A stretch of DNA of 64,000 nt from Prunus persica. Taxonomy: Eukaryota; Streptophyta; Magnoliopsida; Rosales; Rosaceae. The notes beneath the pieces are model-generated. The model saw only the letters and a list, made by a program, of their open reading frames with translations. It had not been told where the DNA came from and did not search any database. This document shows positions 44,707 through 55,858 of the stretch, one piece after another. The translations under genes and the position numbers were made by a program. The DNA is taken from NCBI RefSeq assembly GCF_000346465.2, contig NC_034010.1:11558558-11622557 (forward strand), given 5' to 3'. The stretch's first letter is position 1, and the number at the start of each line of letters is the position of its first letter.

Positions 44707-44977
44707 TGTAAGATCCCTCATCAACCAACGGAGAGGGGGTGATGTGCCTTATATGTGCACACCCGCATCCATCTAGCACGAGGCCTTTTGGAAGCTCACT
44801 GGCTTCGGAGTCGTAGGAACTCCGAAGTTAAGCGAGTTGGGAGCTAGAGCAATCCCAGGATGGGTGATCCACTGGGAAGTTGCTCGTGAGCTCCCAGAAA
44901 CAAAACCGTGAGGGCAGAAAAGGGGGCCCAAAGCGGACAATATCGTGCTACGGTGGAGCCGATCCTGGGATGTGACA
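44707..44977 (+). repeat. Cassandra LTR 4
   Basis: 271 bp; ends GATGTGACA next to the right target duplication. Confidence 0.95.
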
Positions 44978-44981
44978 ATCA

Positions 44982-45384
44982 ATGTCTAACTCGAGGAGGG
45001 TGTTGGAGAGGCAACATCGAGAAGATGAAGGCGCAGATGTTGAAGAAGATGTTGAGTTGGATGAAGTTGTTTTAGCAATGGGTATGCTCAATCAATCAAG
45101 GCAACACCACCATGGTCGTGTCCCAAACGTGGACAGACATAGACACTTTCGAGGTAAAAATCTCTTGGAAATTTACTTTATCCCAAATTCATTGTATTCT
45201 ATTTCTGATTTTCGAGGGAGATATAGAATGCAGCCTCATTTGTTCCAAAAAATCATGCATGATGTTTGCAATTACGATACATACTTCGTTCAGAAGTACA
45301 ATACTGTTGGGGTTTTGGGTCTTCTTCTAGAGCAAAAAATCATAGCTGCTTTACTTATGCTTACATGTGGGGCATCTGTAGATC
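44982..45384 (+). pseudogene. PIF/Harbinger transposase N-terminal part
   Basis: Open from ATG at 44982 (MSNSRRVLERQHRE), acidic stretch, then YFIPNSLYSISDFRGRYRM and QPHLFQKIMHDVCNYD, the helical region ahead of the DDE core in ALP1-like proteins. Only about 134 residues remain; the frame then enters an R1 fragment and stops at 45416. The catalytic core is missing. The A of the start codon is the last base of the Cassandra target duplication, so its promoter and leader (43440-43676) are now 1.3 kb away. Confidence 0.8.
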
Positions 45385-45660
45385 AGCCTGTTGGAGTGCG
45401 TTTTCACAGCCAATAGTAGCACGCTCACAAGCAAACACACCAGTCTCTTGGCCAACTCCTGGCCATGCCAATAAAAAAGGGGCAAACACTTTCATATCTA
45501 ATTCAAGAATATTAACAAGATTAGCTAAAAGAACTATGACCACAATACAAGCTTTCATATATTTTTCGCTAGACAACAATTTAAGAAGAATAGCAACGAG
45601 AACAACGCTGAAATTCACACTTTGACAAACATAAGAACTCATCAATCCTCCAAAAAGAGC
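45385..45660 (+). repeat. R1 fragment inside the PIF element (fragment G)
   Basis: Matches the first 275 bp of R1 (for example 53085-53360), including the minus-strand hydrophobic ORF. It replaces the transposase catalytic region. Confidence 0.8.
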
Positions 45661-45854
45661 AAATGGACGAAGTCAAAGTTTAATGCTTTGTTTGGAATTA
45701 TGCTTTGTTTTGTGTGTGGTTTGTAATGAATTAAGGTTTGTTTTGATGTATGAAATGTTTTTAATAAATAAATATATTATTTAATGCTTTCTTTATTCAA
45801 CAAAAGAGAAACAATACAACAAATTAATACATATGGCAACTCTTTCAATACAAC

Positions 45855-46790
45855 CTAATGGTTTTGATCATTTAACCAATCCGTCTTGCTTAGTCCATCG
45901 TCATGGAAAAGCTTTCTTCTCATAACATCCCTTCGTTTTAACTTCCAATAAGACTTTGTTTCAGGAGACATATGGCTCTCATCCATGGCCATGATTTTCA
46001 TCTCTTTGTCCTCCATGTCTTGTTCTTGTGCATGCTGCATTTCAATTGCATATGCTTCATATCGTACCTTGTTAGCTTCTTATCTTTTCAAGTCTCTCTC
46101 AATTCTCAGTGCACTGTTTTTAGCAATTTGCTCCAAATTTTTTGCACATATAGCGTTCGAAGTGCTCCCACTCTTGGCCTTTACCGCATTTCTCCCAATA
46201 GGCCTCGGCTCACGTTGGATTGGTGAGTCTTGATCTATTGGGGAGTTCAATGGCGAATCGGTTGCCGGTGAATAATGGAACGGCGTCTCATTCAACACAA
46301 CCGTCAGACTGGTGAAAATAATTTTTAATCTTTAAACAATTCTTCACAATGTCCCAACATTGGTGATTGATGAAACTTTTTTTGCCTTCTCCATTGGCAC
46401 TAAACCACATTTGTGTTTGAATAATTTATTTAAAAAAATTACAAATGCAAGAAAATATAAATAAATAAAAAGTGACATTAAATTGAACAAAACGGTATTT
46501 AGAAATATTTTACCTCTTTGCCAAGATTTTGACCACTTCGAATGTTCTCCTTTGCTTTTGTCAACGCATTCCATTTCCCTAACTCTTTATTCAAAAATTT
46601 CCACCTATGCCATTTCCATAAGAGCCGAACTCGATCTTTCACAAAATTCTCCATGAATTTTTCTCCACATATGAGAGGATTTCATCTCATTGCCCGTGAT
46701 CGGGCAATGACAAACTTTTACCCAACACTAACACAACAAAATATCTTCCACGGTTGTCCATGCGTCTCCGGCTTCGATAGAAGAGGCTAT
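45855..46790 (-). pseudogene. PIF/Harbinger ORF1 (Myb/trihelix-like accessory protein)
   Basis: Minus-strand gene homologous at its start to 1451-1582 (SIEAGDAW..., GNEMK). The expected ATG reads ATA (46788-46790), and CAG-to-TAG creates an early stop. Exon 1 continues to about 46514, an intron with donor GTAAAATATT spans about 46513-46345, and later blocks hold the Pro-rich segment REPRPIGRNAVKAKSG and the C-terminal KEMKIMAMDESHMSPETKSY helix. In the family this protein helps the transposase bind the element ends. Here it is dead. Confidence 0.75.
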
Positions 46791-47255
46791 TTGTATTTTT
46801 ACAGAAATGGAATTTAGTAGTAGAAAATTTTGTGTGAAAAGTGAAAAATATTGGAAGGAGATGAATTTGTAAGAAGATTTGGTGTGGAAAGTGAATAATA
46901 TTGGTAGGTATTTACAGAAAAAATTTCCAGAATTTTTGGATATTTTTTACAAATTTTTTCGATTGTTTTTTCAATTTTTGTAAGCCAAAAAATGGACAGC
47001 CATTGGATTTGATAAGATTTTTTGAATCGGAGGCTCCAAGAGAAGCCATGTGGCTTATAGCCTTTGGTTCCTGGCTGCTATGGGTCAGAGCTGCTGTCAA
47101 CGCAAGAAATCTAAATTTTTTTTTTCACAGTTGGCGCGTGCATTTCACATGCCAATGGTAAATTTTTTTTTGAAATTCTTGCGTTGACTGCTCGAAGGCA
47201 AGGAGACGAGCCAGATCTCCCTGTTGGCTAGCCTTGCCTGATGGAAGTGCTCTAA

Positions 47256-47430
47256 TGTTGTGTTGTGGGGTTCAAAGTGATACCCTTGGAAAGACATCTT
47301 TGAAGGTCGAGACTCTTTTTTCTTTCTGCAGATTTAGTAATGGGAAAAGGGTAAGGTTTTGGGATGAGAGATGGATGCATGAAACATAATTTTCTTATCT
47401 TTTGAATTATTTATACATATTTTCAAGATA
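47256..47430 (+). mobile_element. LINE fragment, second copy
   Basis: Homologous to 26192-26397 (GACATCTTTGAAGGTCGAGA, then FWDERW coding). It flanks the right end of the PIF element. Confidence 0.6.
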
Positions 47431-48324
47431 TGCGTCTATCGCTTGTTTGTGTTTAGATCCCTCTTTTTTTCCTTTATCTTTTTAGGTTTTAGAGAAATTT
47501 TTATGGATGGGAAGTGGGGGAGTTAACTGAGTTCTATTCTAGAAAATGTTGTGTTGGTCCCATCAAGGCATGACAGGAGAATTTGGGAGTTGGATCCTCA
47601 AGATCTCTTTCTTGTTATTTTCCTACATGGAAACTAATAGACGACTCTTCTCTTTCTCTTTTTGGTCCCTCCCATGCAATTTGTGTTTGGGCTTGATTTG
47701 AAACCCACAAGACATAACCACAGCTTGGGCTTGATTTAAAGAAATTGAAGAGTAACCCAAAATGGAGAAGGCTTAGAATTTATCAAACCCATGATAAATA
47801 AAACAGTCACAAGCTTTGGAAAATAGAGAGGACAGCCCAACCAAACATCAGAGGCCCATATCTTTTTTGCAAACTGACAGAGGTTTAGAATAGCACAAAA
47901 AATAAACAAGTCGATGGAATTGCCAAAATTAACATTGGTAAATTCATCACCAAGCAGATCAAACCTCTAAAAGAAAGTAGAATTAAAGCTCAGCTTCTAA
48001 AAGATTTGACCACTTGATCTCAAAAGCAAATCAGCAGGTGTTCTTTTCCCCTTTTTTTTTTATTTTAAAAAAAATGTTTTTTAGGAAGTGCCCCACGTGA
48101 CTGCCTGACTTTGAAAAAGTCAACAATTTCAACTATAACAAGAGAGTTGATGGGGAATTAATGAAGGCAGGTCTTACAGAAAGACTTTTCCAGTCTTTAC
48201 AATCAAGGAAGAAGATCAAAATCCCTTTCTATATACAGAGAAAATTCTGCATCAGAGCAGGCATCATTTCCAAGGGATAAGTTAACTACATTTTCTAAAG
48301 AGATAAGTAGAAAGCATGGAGTTC
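47431..48324. other. spacer with a short LTR-like piece
   Basis: 47566-47680 matches the first 115 bp of the LTR-like segment at 31296 and 52359. The remainder is AT-rich, no gene seen. Confidence 0.6.
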
Positions 48325-48505
48325 TTCATCTGAAAACTCAAACTAACCATCACGGCAGATTGAACTCTTACAAAGAGCAGTTAAAAGGTGAAAAGGGATT
48401 AGGTTTTCTTTCAAAAACAGAGAAAGAACTGACTGTTGATACCTTTTTGACAGAATAGATAAAATTCCCATTTTCTTTGACATTTAAAATGAAAGATCTT
48501 GCTTT
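48325..48505 (+). repeat. 181-bp direct repeat, left copy
   Basis: Begins TTCATCTGAAAACTCAAAC; repeated at 49122-49302, spacing 797 bp. The region between is non-coding. Confidence 0.9.
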
Positions 48506-49121
48506 TGGAAAATCTGCCGCCCATTATTGAAAGATTAGAAATCCCACTCCAGCATTTTCTATAAATATGAGAGGAGGTGAACAGATCAAAAGACAGCCAA
48601 AAAATCAATCAAAAACAAAAACTCAAAATGATCACTTGATCTCAAAAACCTTCAAAACACTGAAGCAACCACAGCTCATTGAGCCACAATGAACAAGTCA
48701 GCTAGAATTCAGAATCTCTAAATTCAGTTCAGTTTCAAAGAAATAGTCATACAAAGCGAGATTTCTCTCGTTACGAATTTGGTTCAGCGAAAGCAAAAAC
48801 AAGCAGAGTCCGGGTTTTTATAAATATGAAAACCTCAACAAATTTATGGAGAGCCCTGATCAAGCAGAATAGGTACTACAGTGCAGTTCCAGCTCAGTAA
48901 TCATCAAATTCAGCCACTTCTGTCCCTTCTAGACTGAAGAGGCTCCAATTCTACCTATTCAAAAAGCCTTCCAGGGCTTGAAATAGATTAAAGCTCTGCC
49001 AAACTCGAACGTTGGTATCAATTTACAACTGAAACTTGACAGTTGAAGGTGTCGATAGTCCAATCTAGCACAGACATACCCAGTCCAGCCTGGATCATCT
49101 GAAAACTCAAACATGGACTTG

Positions 49122-49302
49122 TTCATCTGAAAACTCAAACTAACCATCACGGCAGATTGAACTCTTACAAAGAGCAGTTAAAAGTTGAAAAAGGGATTAG
49201 GTTTTCTTTCAAAAACAGAGAAAGAACTGACTGTTGATACATTTTTGACAGAATAGATAAAATTCCCCTTTTCTTTAACATTTAAAATGAAAGATTTTGC
49301 TT
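49122..49302 (+). repeat. 181-bp direct repeat, right copy
   Basis: Partner of 48325-48505 with about six differences. A short copy of ATCTGAAAACTCAAAC lies 25 bp upstream (49097). Confidence 0.9.
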
Positions 49303-49399
49303 AATTTACTTGGGAGATATTCCTCACCCAAATTCGCAATTGCTTGTTTAGAAATCAGTAGCTTGGGGTGCAAGTTATCCATTTTAAAAGAAGTCTGCT

Positions 49400-51030
49400 A
49401 GAGTTTTTACTGCTAGCAGTGGCACGCTCATACACAAAAGAAAATTGACTTATTGACCACAAATGGTTTTCAAGTCAATAGGGAACTTTACCTTACCATC
49501 ACAGAAACAAATCTAAAACGGGTGAACAATTTGAAAGGCCCAAGTACCACAAAAGGCATGGGTTTCAGCTTAGATTATTGATCTGTAACTTGTCCCAGTG
49601 GGGTAAACCCTATTCCTCTTTCTCTATTGCTTCGTTTTCAATCTCAGTTTGTTGGAGTGCATTTTCACTGCCAACAGTAGCACGCTCACAAACAAACACA
49701 CCAATCTGTTGGCCAACTCCTGGCCATGCCAATAACAAAGGAACAAACACCTTCATATCAAATTCAAGAATATTAACAAGATTAGCAAAATGAACGACGA
49801 CCACAATACAAGCTTTCAAATAGTTTTCGCAGCAAGAGACACTCCCGCCAACATATTTACTCATGCTGAACTTGAAATAGACTAGTCCGGTAAAAAATTT
49901 CTAATGATCAAGTAGTTTAGTCAAAAGCAACTTTGGAAAAAATTTCCTAATGATCAATTAGTCAAGACAAAAATATATAGTTTAATCTAAAGGAACTTGT
50001 CCGTGGAAAAAATTTGAACACAAAGTTGACAGGAATACTCATGTTGGTGAACTTGGAATAGACTAGTTCGGTTAACATTTACTAATGACCACGTAAAGCA
50101 ACTTTTGTGTGGAAAATTTTTCCTAATGATCAATTAGTCTAGACAAATTTGGATTGAAAAAAAAAAATAGTACTACACAAAAGTAGTGGAAACTTTTTGT
50201 TTCTTCTTCGGTGTTCATGGTCCTTTCACATTATGGTAAGAGAAGATATGAACCCTACTTCCATGTTTTTCTCTTCTGAAAGATATGTGATATTTCATTC
50301 AAAATATATGTGATTCATGATATTTAATTCATATTGAATTTAAAAAAAAAAATATTATTATGAAGGCAAGGCATTCATGAAAGAAAGCAATACTTAAGTT
50401 CAGCATTGATCATAAACTCATATTCATTATTTTTATCTATGGGGTAGGAGAAAATTGGACTTTATTAGGGTTTTTTAGATTAGGCAAGGTGAGGGCTCTC
50501 ACCGATCCCACCAAAATGGGAAATGTTTGGCCAAAAAGGATTCGGCCATGATGGTTGGTGCCACCGAGGAGGATCTGACCGAAGAATTGGCATATGGAGA
50601 ATTGGGTGACGAGGACTTTGTGGGGCCCGAGCCAGAGGAAGACCTCGCCGAAGAAAATGAGGCTGAGGGAGAAGGACCATCAATACCAAATAAGATAGAT
50701 GTTAACATGGTAGTAGTCTTACCTTCAAAATTCTTAGCCCTAGAAGGACAAAATGGCTAACTCGACGGAGATGTTTATGTCTGCCCTGCTAGTAGTGAGA
50801 AGTCTTTATATATCATGACACACATTGAAGGGATGCGGCTCTCCAGTGTTTTTGTTGATTGTGGAGCCATGGTTAATATTCCTCCATACACGATAATGAA
50901 GACAAATCTCAGAAAGATCTCATCCCGAGCAGTGTCATGAGTAACTTTGTCGGCGACAAATCCAAAACAAAAGGAGTTTTGCCATTAAAGTAACCGTGGC
51001 CGAGCAATCTCGCGTAGTTTAGTAATGATG
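49400..51030 (+). repeat. compound repeat copy E
   Basis: Very similar to copy C throughout, with the same R1-to-R2 deletion junction and lacking R3, and ending in R4 (50527-51015). C and E are the closest pair in the window, which suggests recent local duplication. Confidence 0.85.
50527..51015 (+). pseudogene. gypsy gag-protease fragment (R4, copy E)
   Basis: The 77-codon open part is identical in translation to copy C (MAKKDSAMMVGATEEDLTEE start). The protease part again reads VFVDCGAMVNI, with stops after the first block and in the SKTKGV region. Confidence 0.7.
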
Positions 51031-52194
51031 ATCAACTTGGAATGGACGGATCAACATTTATTGATGATAAGCCACTTTTGTGTGGAAATTTATGGGAATA
51101 CCCGATGACTAGGATCCAACTAAAGAAAAGGGTTGTAGGTGATTTCAAATGACTAGGATCTAAACATTTATTGATGATAAACAACTTTTGTGTGGAATAC
51201 CCGATGACTAGGATCCAACTAAGCAAGTTACCTAATATAACTTAAAATCTCATTTATTGTATTTTTACAATTCCAAAACTTCCCCTATTTATAAGTTAAT
51301 GTGTTATGGGGGGTGTAATTAATGACACCCGTTCAATTTGGAAATATCTCCAAATAGTTGTAATGGATGTAGGAACTAATTTAGAAACTTATTAGAAATT
51401 AAATATTAAATTTCACATTAAAGTATTAGTAATCTATTTAAAGTATTAATAATTTAAATTCAATATTAAATTTAGGAATTAATGTTGTTTTCTTTTTATG
51501 AATTATACGACTAGTATTTTTTTATATTATAGTTTAATGAATAATAGTGTACATTCTAATTCTGTTGAAAAATAATTTGATAATCTATTTATTGGTTTGT
51601 TTTTAAAACATTTTTTTTAATGAACCTATTTTTTTCTCCAAATATTGTACCTATTTTTTTTCTTTATTACTTGTTTTATGGAAAATAATTTGATCATCTT
51701 TTTATTGTTTGTTTTATGAAAACAAATTTTTTTTAAATGAGCCTATTTTTATCTCAAAATAATGTGTCTATTTTTTTCCCTCTAATAATGTCCCTAGTAA
51801 AACAATTTACCTAGTATAATGAACCTATTTTTTTTTCTCTAATAATGTACCTATTTTTTTCTCTCAAACTAATGTACATATTTATTTAATTTGAAATTTT
51901 AAGGGGCCATATGTTAGAGTGAATGGCAACCAAAAGAAATGGGGTGATTGATATGCTATTAATAGGGAGTTCTAATTACAATTATGACAGTTAATAAAAT
52001 GCTTGGAATAAATTATAAATAAAATATGAAGTCTGATGGTAAGGATGTAAAAACATAGGAATACTACGACCTCTTATATCCTACTGGTCATTTAAGTTTG
52101 AAATTGGGTTTTACACATAGATTTATAGAATGATGGATATATGTCTAGGAAATAGAAATTATGGGGACCTATATTGGACAAGCCCAAATATTAA
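51031..52194. other. AT-rich spacer, no gene
   Basis: A duplication of about 105 bp gives two copies of CCCGATGACTAGGATCCAAC (51101 and 51201). 51590-51890 repeats phrases like AATGTACCTATTTTTTTCTC. No coding signal. Confidence 0.6.
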
Positions 52195-52358
52195 AGGAGC
52201 TTCCCTAATATACCCAAAATATGGGCTGCAATTATTATTATTAATTTTTTTTTTTAAAACCCACATGGAATGCACTTTAGAAACACACTTAAAACCCATT
52301 TACTACATAAAAAATTGGTGTTGAAGTTCCTATAACTCACATGACTGATATGAAGGTA

Positions 52359-52892
52359 TGATAGGAGAATTTGGGAGTTGGATCCTCAAGATCTCTTTCT
52401 TGTTATTTTCCTATGCATGGAAACTAATAGACGACTCTTCTCTTTCTCTTTTTGGTCCTTCCCATGTGTTGACCTCACCTGCTTCTTAAGCAAATCCCAC
52501 AAATCAAGTGATAACTCTTGCTTGTAATACCTCACATCCCACCAAACAAGGAGTAGCCATGCCACCTCCTATGCCTTCTTAATGCCCAAGACCAAATCAA
52601 GGGGAGTCATGCAAAAGTCCCAACAATCAAGCAACCTCGTCTACTCCAACTTGGATTATAAAAGGTAACTCACCACCTCCAAGCAAGGGGAGGATCGGCT
52701 GCCATCCTCTACTTCTCCAAGAGCTATCCAAAGCTCTTTATTTCTCTTGTACTAGAGCTCTCAAGCATCTCTCTCCATATCTCTCTCATGTACAATATGA
52801 TGTTCATATTCAAATACAAATACAAAGTTATAAACTACTCGAACACTTTTGTTATGTGTGTGATTCGTTAGGTACAAATTCGCCCGTTAACA
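52359..52892 (+). promoter_or_regulatory. LTR-like promoter segment of copy F
   Basis: 534 bp, homologue of 31296-31837; TATAAAA at 52657-52663. TG...CA ends, no target duplication. Confidence 0.5.
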
Positions 52893-53564
52893 CCATGTCA
52901 TTTGGAAGGCCCAAGTGTCACAAAAGGCATGAGTTTTAGCTTGGATTATTATTCATCTGTGACTTGTCCCAATGGGGGAAACCCTATTCCTCCTCAATGG
53001 TGTGTAACGTGTAAGAGTGTAGAGTGATGCTAAATGTTTGAACCTCTCTACTGCTCCATTTTCCAGCTATACATTATACAATCCCAATCTGTTGGAGTGC
53101 ATTTTCACTGCCAATAGTAGCACGCTCACAAACAAACACACCAGTCTCTTGGCCAACTCCTGGCCATGCCAATAAAAAAAGGGCAAACACTTTCATATCA
53201 AATTCAAGAATATTAACAAGATTAGCAAAAAGAACGATGACCACAATACAAGCTTTCATTTAGTTTTTGCTAGACAGCAATTTAAGAAGACTAGCAACAA
53301 GAACGAACGCTCAAATTCAAACTTTGACAACCATAAAAACTCATCAATCCTCCAAAAAAAGCAATACGAAATGTTGTCCTTCCTGTAGAGGAAGTTATTT
53401 TTCAAACCAAAAAGTAAAATAAAAATATACGTCACTCATAGCAAGAGACAATCCAACCAACCAAAACAAGCAAATAACAATACACGTAACACAACCACAA
53501 TTTATTTTATACATAGCGAAGCAGAGCAACACTAAGCACACAAAGGACAGATGAGAAATGTTGA

Positions 53565-54119
53565 AATTAATTTGGCTCTTTGGACTCGTTGCCACATTTG
53601 AAAACCCCAACATGGTGGCTATTTGTTGCATCAACAACCTCATTGTCTTCAATATCGCAGCCTGTCCCTTGAGCACGGTTGTTGCACTCGAAAACCCCAA
53701 CATGGTGGCTATTTGTTGCTTTTTTAACTGGATTCCTACGAATGCTCGCGGGCTTCTTGTTGGTTCCATTGGTATTTGCGGCCTCACTTTTTTTGTTTTG
53801 TGGGAGCTCTTGTTCAGTTCTTTTCCCTGATCCCCCAAATTCTTTTTCATATGCTTCTCCTTGAGCAGTTTTACAGCTTCATTTGGAGACCCATCTTATA
53901 TGCAGGCAAGGCAAAGATAAAAATGAAAAGACTCTTTCAATAAGCGGACTTTGGGTAAAAACATAAATTCCATACTTAGCATAACATGCATTATATATGG
54001 TACATAGAAAGAGAGAAATTATGGAACCTTGTTTGAGCTTCAATGGTGCTTGTGGAAATAGTAAAGCCTTTTCTTTCCATCTCCTTGAGCCGTTGTTGAG
54101 CTTCCTTTCAAGACCCATT
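53565..54119 (-). pseudogene. two-exon R1-module gene, copy F
   Basis: Same exon-intron layout as copy D on the minus strand: exon 1 about 54119-54030, intron with donor GTTCCATAAT and acceptor CATATAAG, exon 2 down to about 53565. The internal repeat is exact here: NSHHVGVF occurs twice, once as ECNN and once as KCGN, by a local duplication. The first Met frame (MGLERKLNN) is shifted relative to the copy A protein. Unrecognised family. Confidence 0.4.
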
Positions 54120-54441
54120 TTATATGGAAAGAATAAGTGGGGTCAGTTGAAAAACACTCTTTCATTAAAATTGAGATGCACCACAACTCAGACGAAAGAC
54201 TCCTTCCATAAATGGAAGTTACCAATTACACAAACTCGTTAGGCCGCACACACTAACACACTCATAGAATCACAACAAGGGCAACGTCGTTTTTCGACCG
54301 GAAGACCGAGAGCTAAGATGTTCAATAAAATTAAAATATCAATCATAACAATTAATACATACCTGCAATTGATATACAGACGGTACTTATGTTCGAGCAA
54401 TAAGAACTAGAAATGCACTTTCAAAGCGAGTATATATATAT

Positions 54442-54626
54442 ACAGTCCCGATCTCTTGGACCACAGGAGTTCAAGAGATTGTGGTCACCTACCGTTGGAT
54501 ATTAATCCAATGGTTCAAAAAAGTTTTTTAAAAGAAGTGCAAGAGTTAGTGAACCGTTGAATTTACATCCAACGGTGAGTGACCACAAATCTCTTGGACC
54601 CCTGTAGTCCAAGAAATCAGGATTGT
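54442..54626. mobile_element. 185-bp MITE with long inverted repeats
   Basis: Ends ACAGTCCCGATCTCTTGGAC and, inverted, ACAATCCTGATTTCTTGGAC, arms continuing to CCGTTGGAT. TA on both sides (54440-54441, 54627-54628). Confidence 0.8.
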
Positions 54627-54648
54627 ATATATATATATATATATATTA

Positions 54649-55376
54649 TTATTATCACAAAACGTCCCTAAGGTTTACGAAACTATTAGATTGCATCCTT
54701 AATGTTTTTTTGTGTCATTCGTGGTCCTCAAGGTTAGTATACATGATCACAAATGGTCTTTGCCGTTAGATTCCGTCAAAAACTCCGTTAGTTTACTAAC
54801 GTGAGATATATATATATATATATCACAAAACATCCCTGAGGTTCACGCACCTATCACAAATGGTCCTTAAGAATTTTTAAAATTTTTAAAATTTAAAATT
54901 CATAAAATTTTTGTTTTCTTTTTAAAATTTTAAATTATTTTAAAATATATATTATGTTTTAAATACATGTGACATTGTATTATTGTAGATGTGGGCTCCA
55001 TATATATGCCACATCAACAAACTAATGGGGTTTTTAAAAATAATTTAAATGGTCCTCAAAATTAAAATCCTTCTATAAATGGTTTTTTTTATTTATAAAT
55101 AATTTTTAAAAGAAAACCAAAATTTTATGAATTTTAAATTAAAAAATAAAAAAAATTCGTATGGACCATTTGTGATAGGTGTGTGAACTTCAGGGATGTT
55201 TTGTGATATATATATGTATGCCACGTCAGCAAACTAACGGAGTTTTTTACGGAACCTAACGGCAGAGACCATTTGTAATTCCACATACTAACCTTGAGGA
55301 CCATGAGTGACACAAAAAAACTTTAAGGATGCAATCTGATAGTTTTGTAAACCTTAGTGACGTTTTGTGATAATAA
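54649..55376. mobile_element. 728-bp foldback element
   Basis: Nearly the whole element is an inverted repeat: TTATTATCACAAAACGTCCC at the left and its near-complement at the right; arms of about 330 bp, loop near 54990-55060. Each arm contains an inner CACAAAACATCCCTGA block resembling the terminus, so it looks like one such element nested in another. Confidence 0.85.
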
Positions 55377-55389
55377 GCATATATATATA

Positions 55390-55763
55390 GTCTATTTCTA
55401 TTGAGGGACATCCTTTAAGGTACTCTATGAATATTTTTCCAACGATCCAAACTATCTACTTTTTAAGTCTACATTCATAGATCATCCTTATGAAAAATTA
55501 GACAAATCAAAAACTATTTTCGACATCCAGTTGTATCTTACAAAATCAATGAACACGATACTTCAAGAAAGTACTAAAATTGCAGTAACACAATTGAGTG
55601 GTTAAATGATATTGGATTCAAGTGATTTTTTGTAGAGATGATCTTTGAATGATTATCTAAAATGTAGACAGTTTGGATTAGTGAAATAAAATACAGAGTG
55701 AGCCTGACAAAGGTGTCCCTCAAATAAGCTAATTTGAGGGATCCCTCAATGAAAGCTCTTTGT
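55390..55763. mobile_element. GAGGGATCC-type MITE, left end damaged
   Basis: Homologue of 41341-41741; lacks the first GGATCCCTCAAAT block. Confidence 0.75.
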
Positions 55764-55858
55764 ACATTCTATATATATTTATTTATTTATTTCTAATATA
55801 AAGGAATTTTTTTGTGTGGAAAAAATTTCAACAGAAAATTGACAAGAATACTCACGAT

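Larger units (their letters stand above)
43677..44977 (+). mobile_element. tandem Cassandra TRIM array (4 LTRs, 3 internal domains)
   Basis: Alternating LTRs (271, 271, 262, 271 bp) and 75-76-bp internal domains. Each internal domain holds the primer site TGGTATCAGAGCCACT and the polypurine tract AGGGGGGTGGAT and nothing else, the known layout of Cassandra TRIMs. LTRs run TGTAAGATCCC to GTGTGACA and include a 5S rRNA-like block. The whole array is flanked by one 5-bp target duplication, ATCAA (43672-43676 and 44978-44982). Confidence 0.95.
43414..47252. mobile_element. second PIF/Harbinger element, 5' truncated
   Basis: Right end GAGCACTTCCATC (minus strand) at 47240-47252 followed by TAA (47253-47255), which equals TTA on the other strand, the PIF target. 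The left TIR is missing; sequence homologous to the subterminal arm of the first element starts at about 43440. It contains the transposase N-terminus on the plus strand and ORF1 on the minus strand, converging, as in the first element. Cassandra and R1 pieces are inserted in it. Its right flank is the LINE fragment whose uninterrupted form is at 26185. Confidence 0.8.

Noticed and set aside
43814..44982. Repeated open frames of 69-114 codons on both strands in the Cassandra array
   Set aside because: They recur only because the LTR is repeated, have no family motif, and cross LTR and primer-site boundaries.
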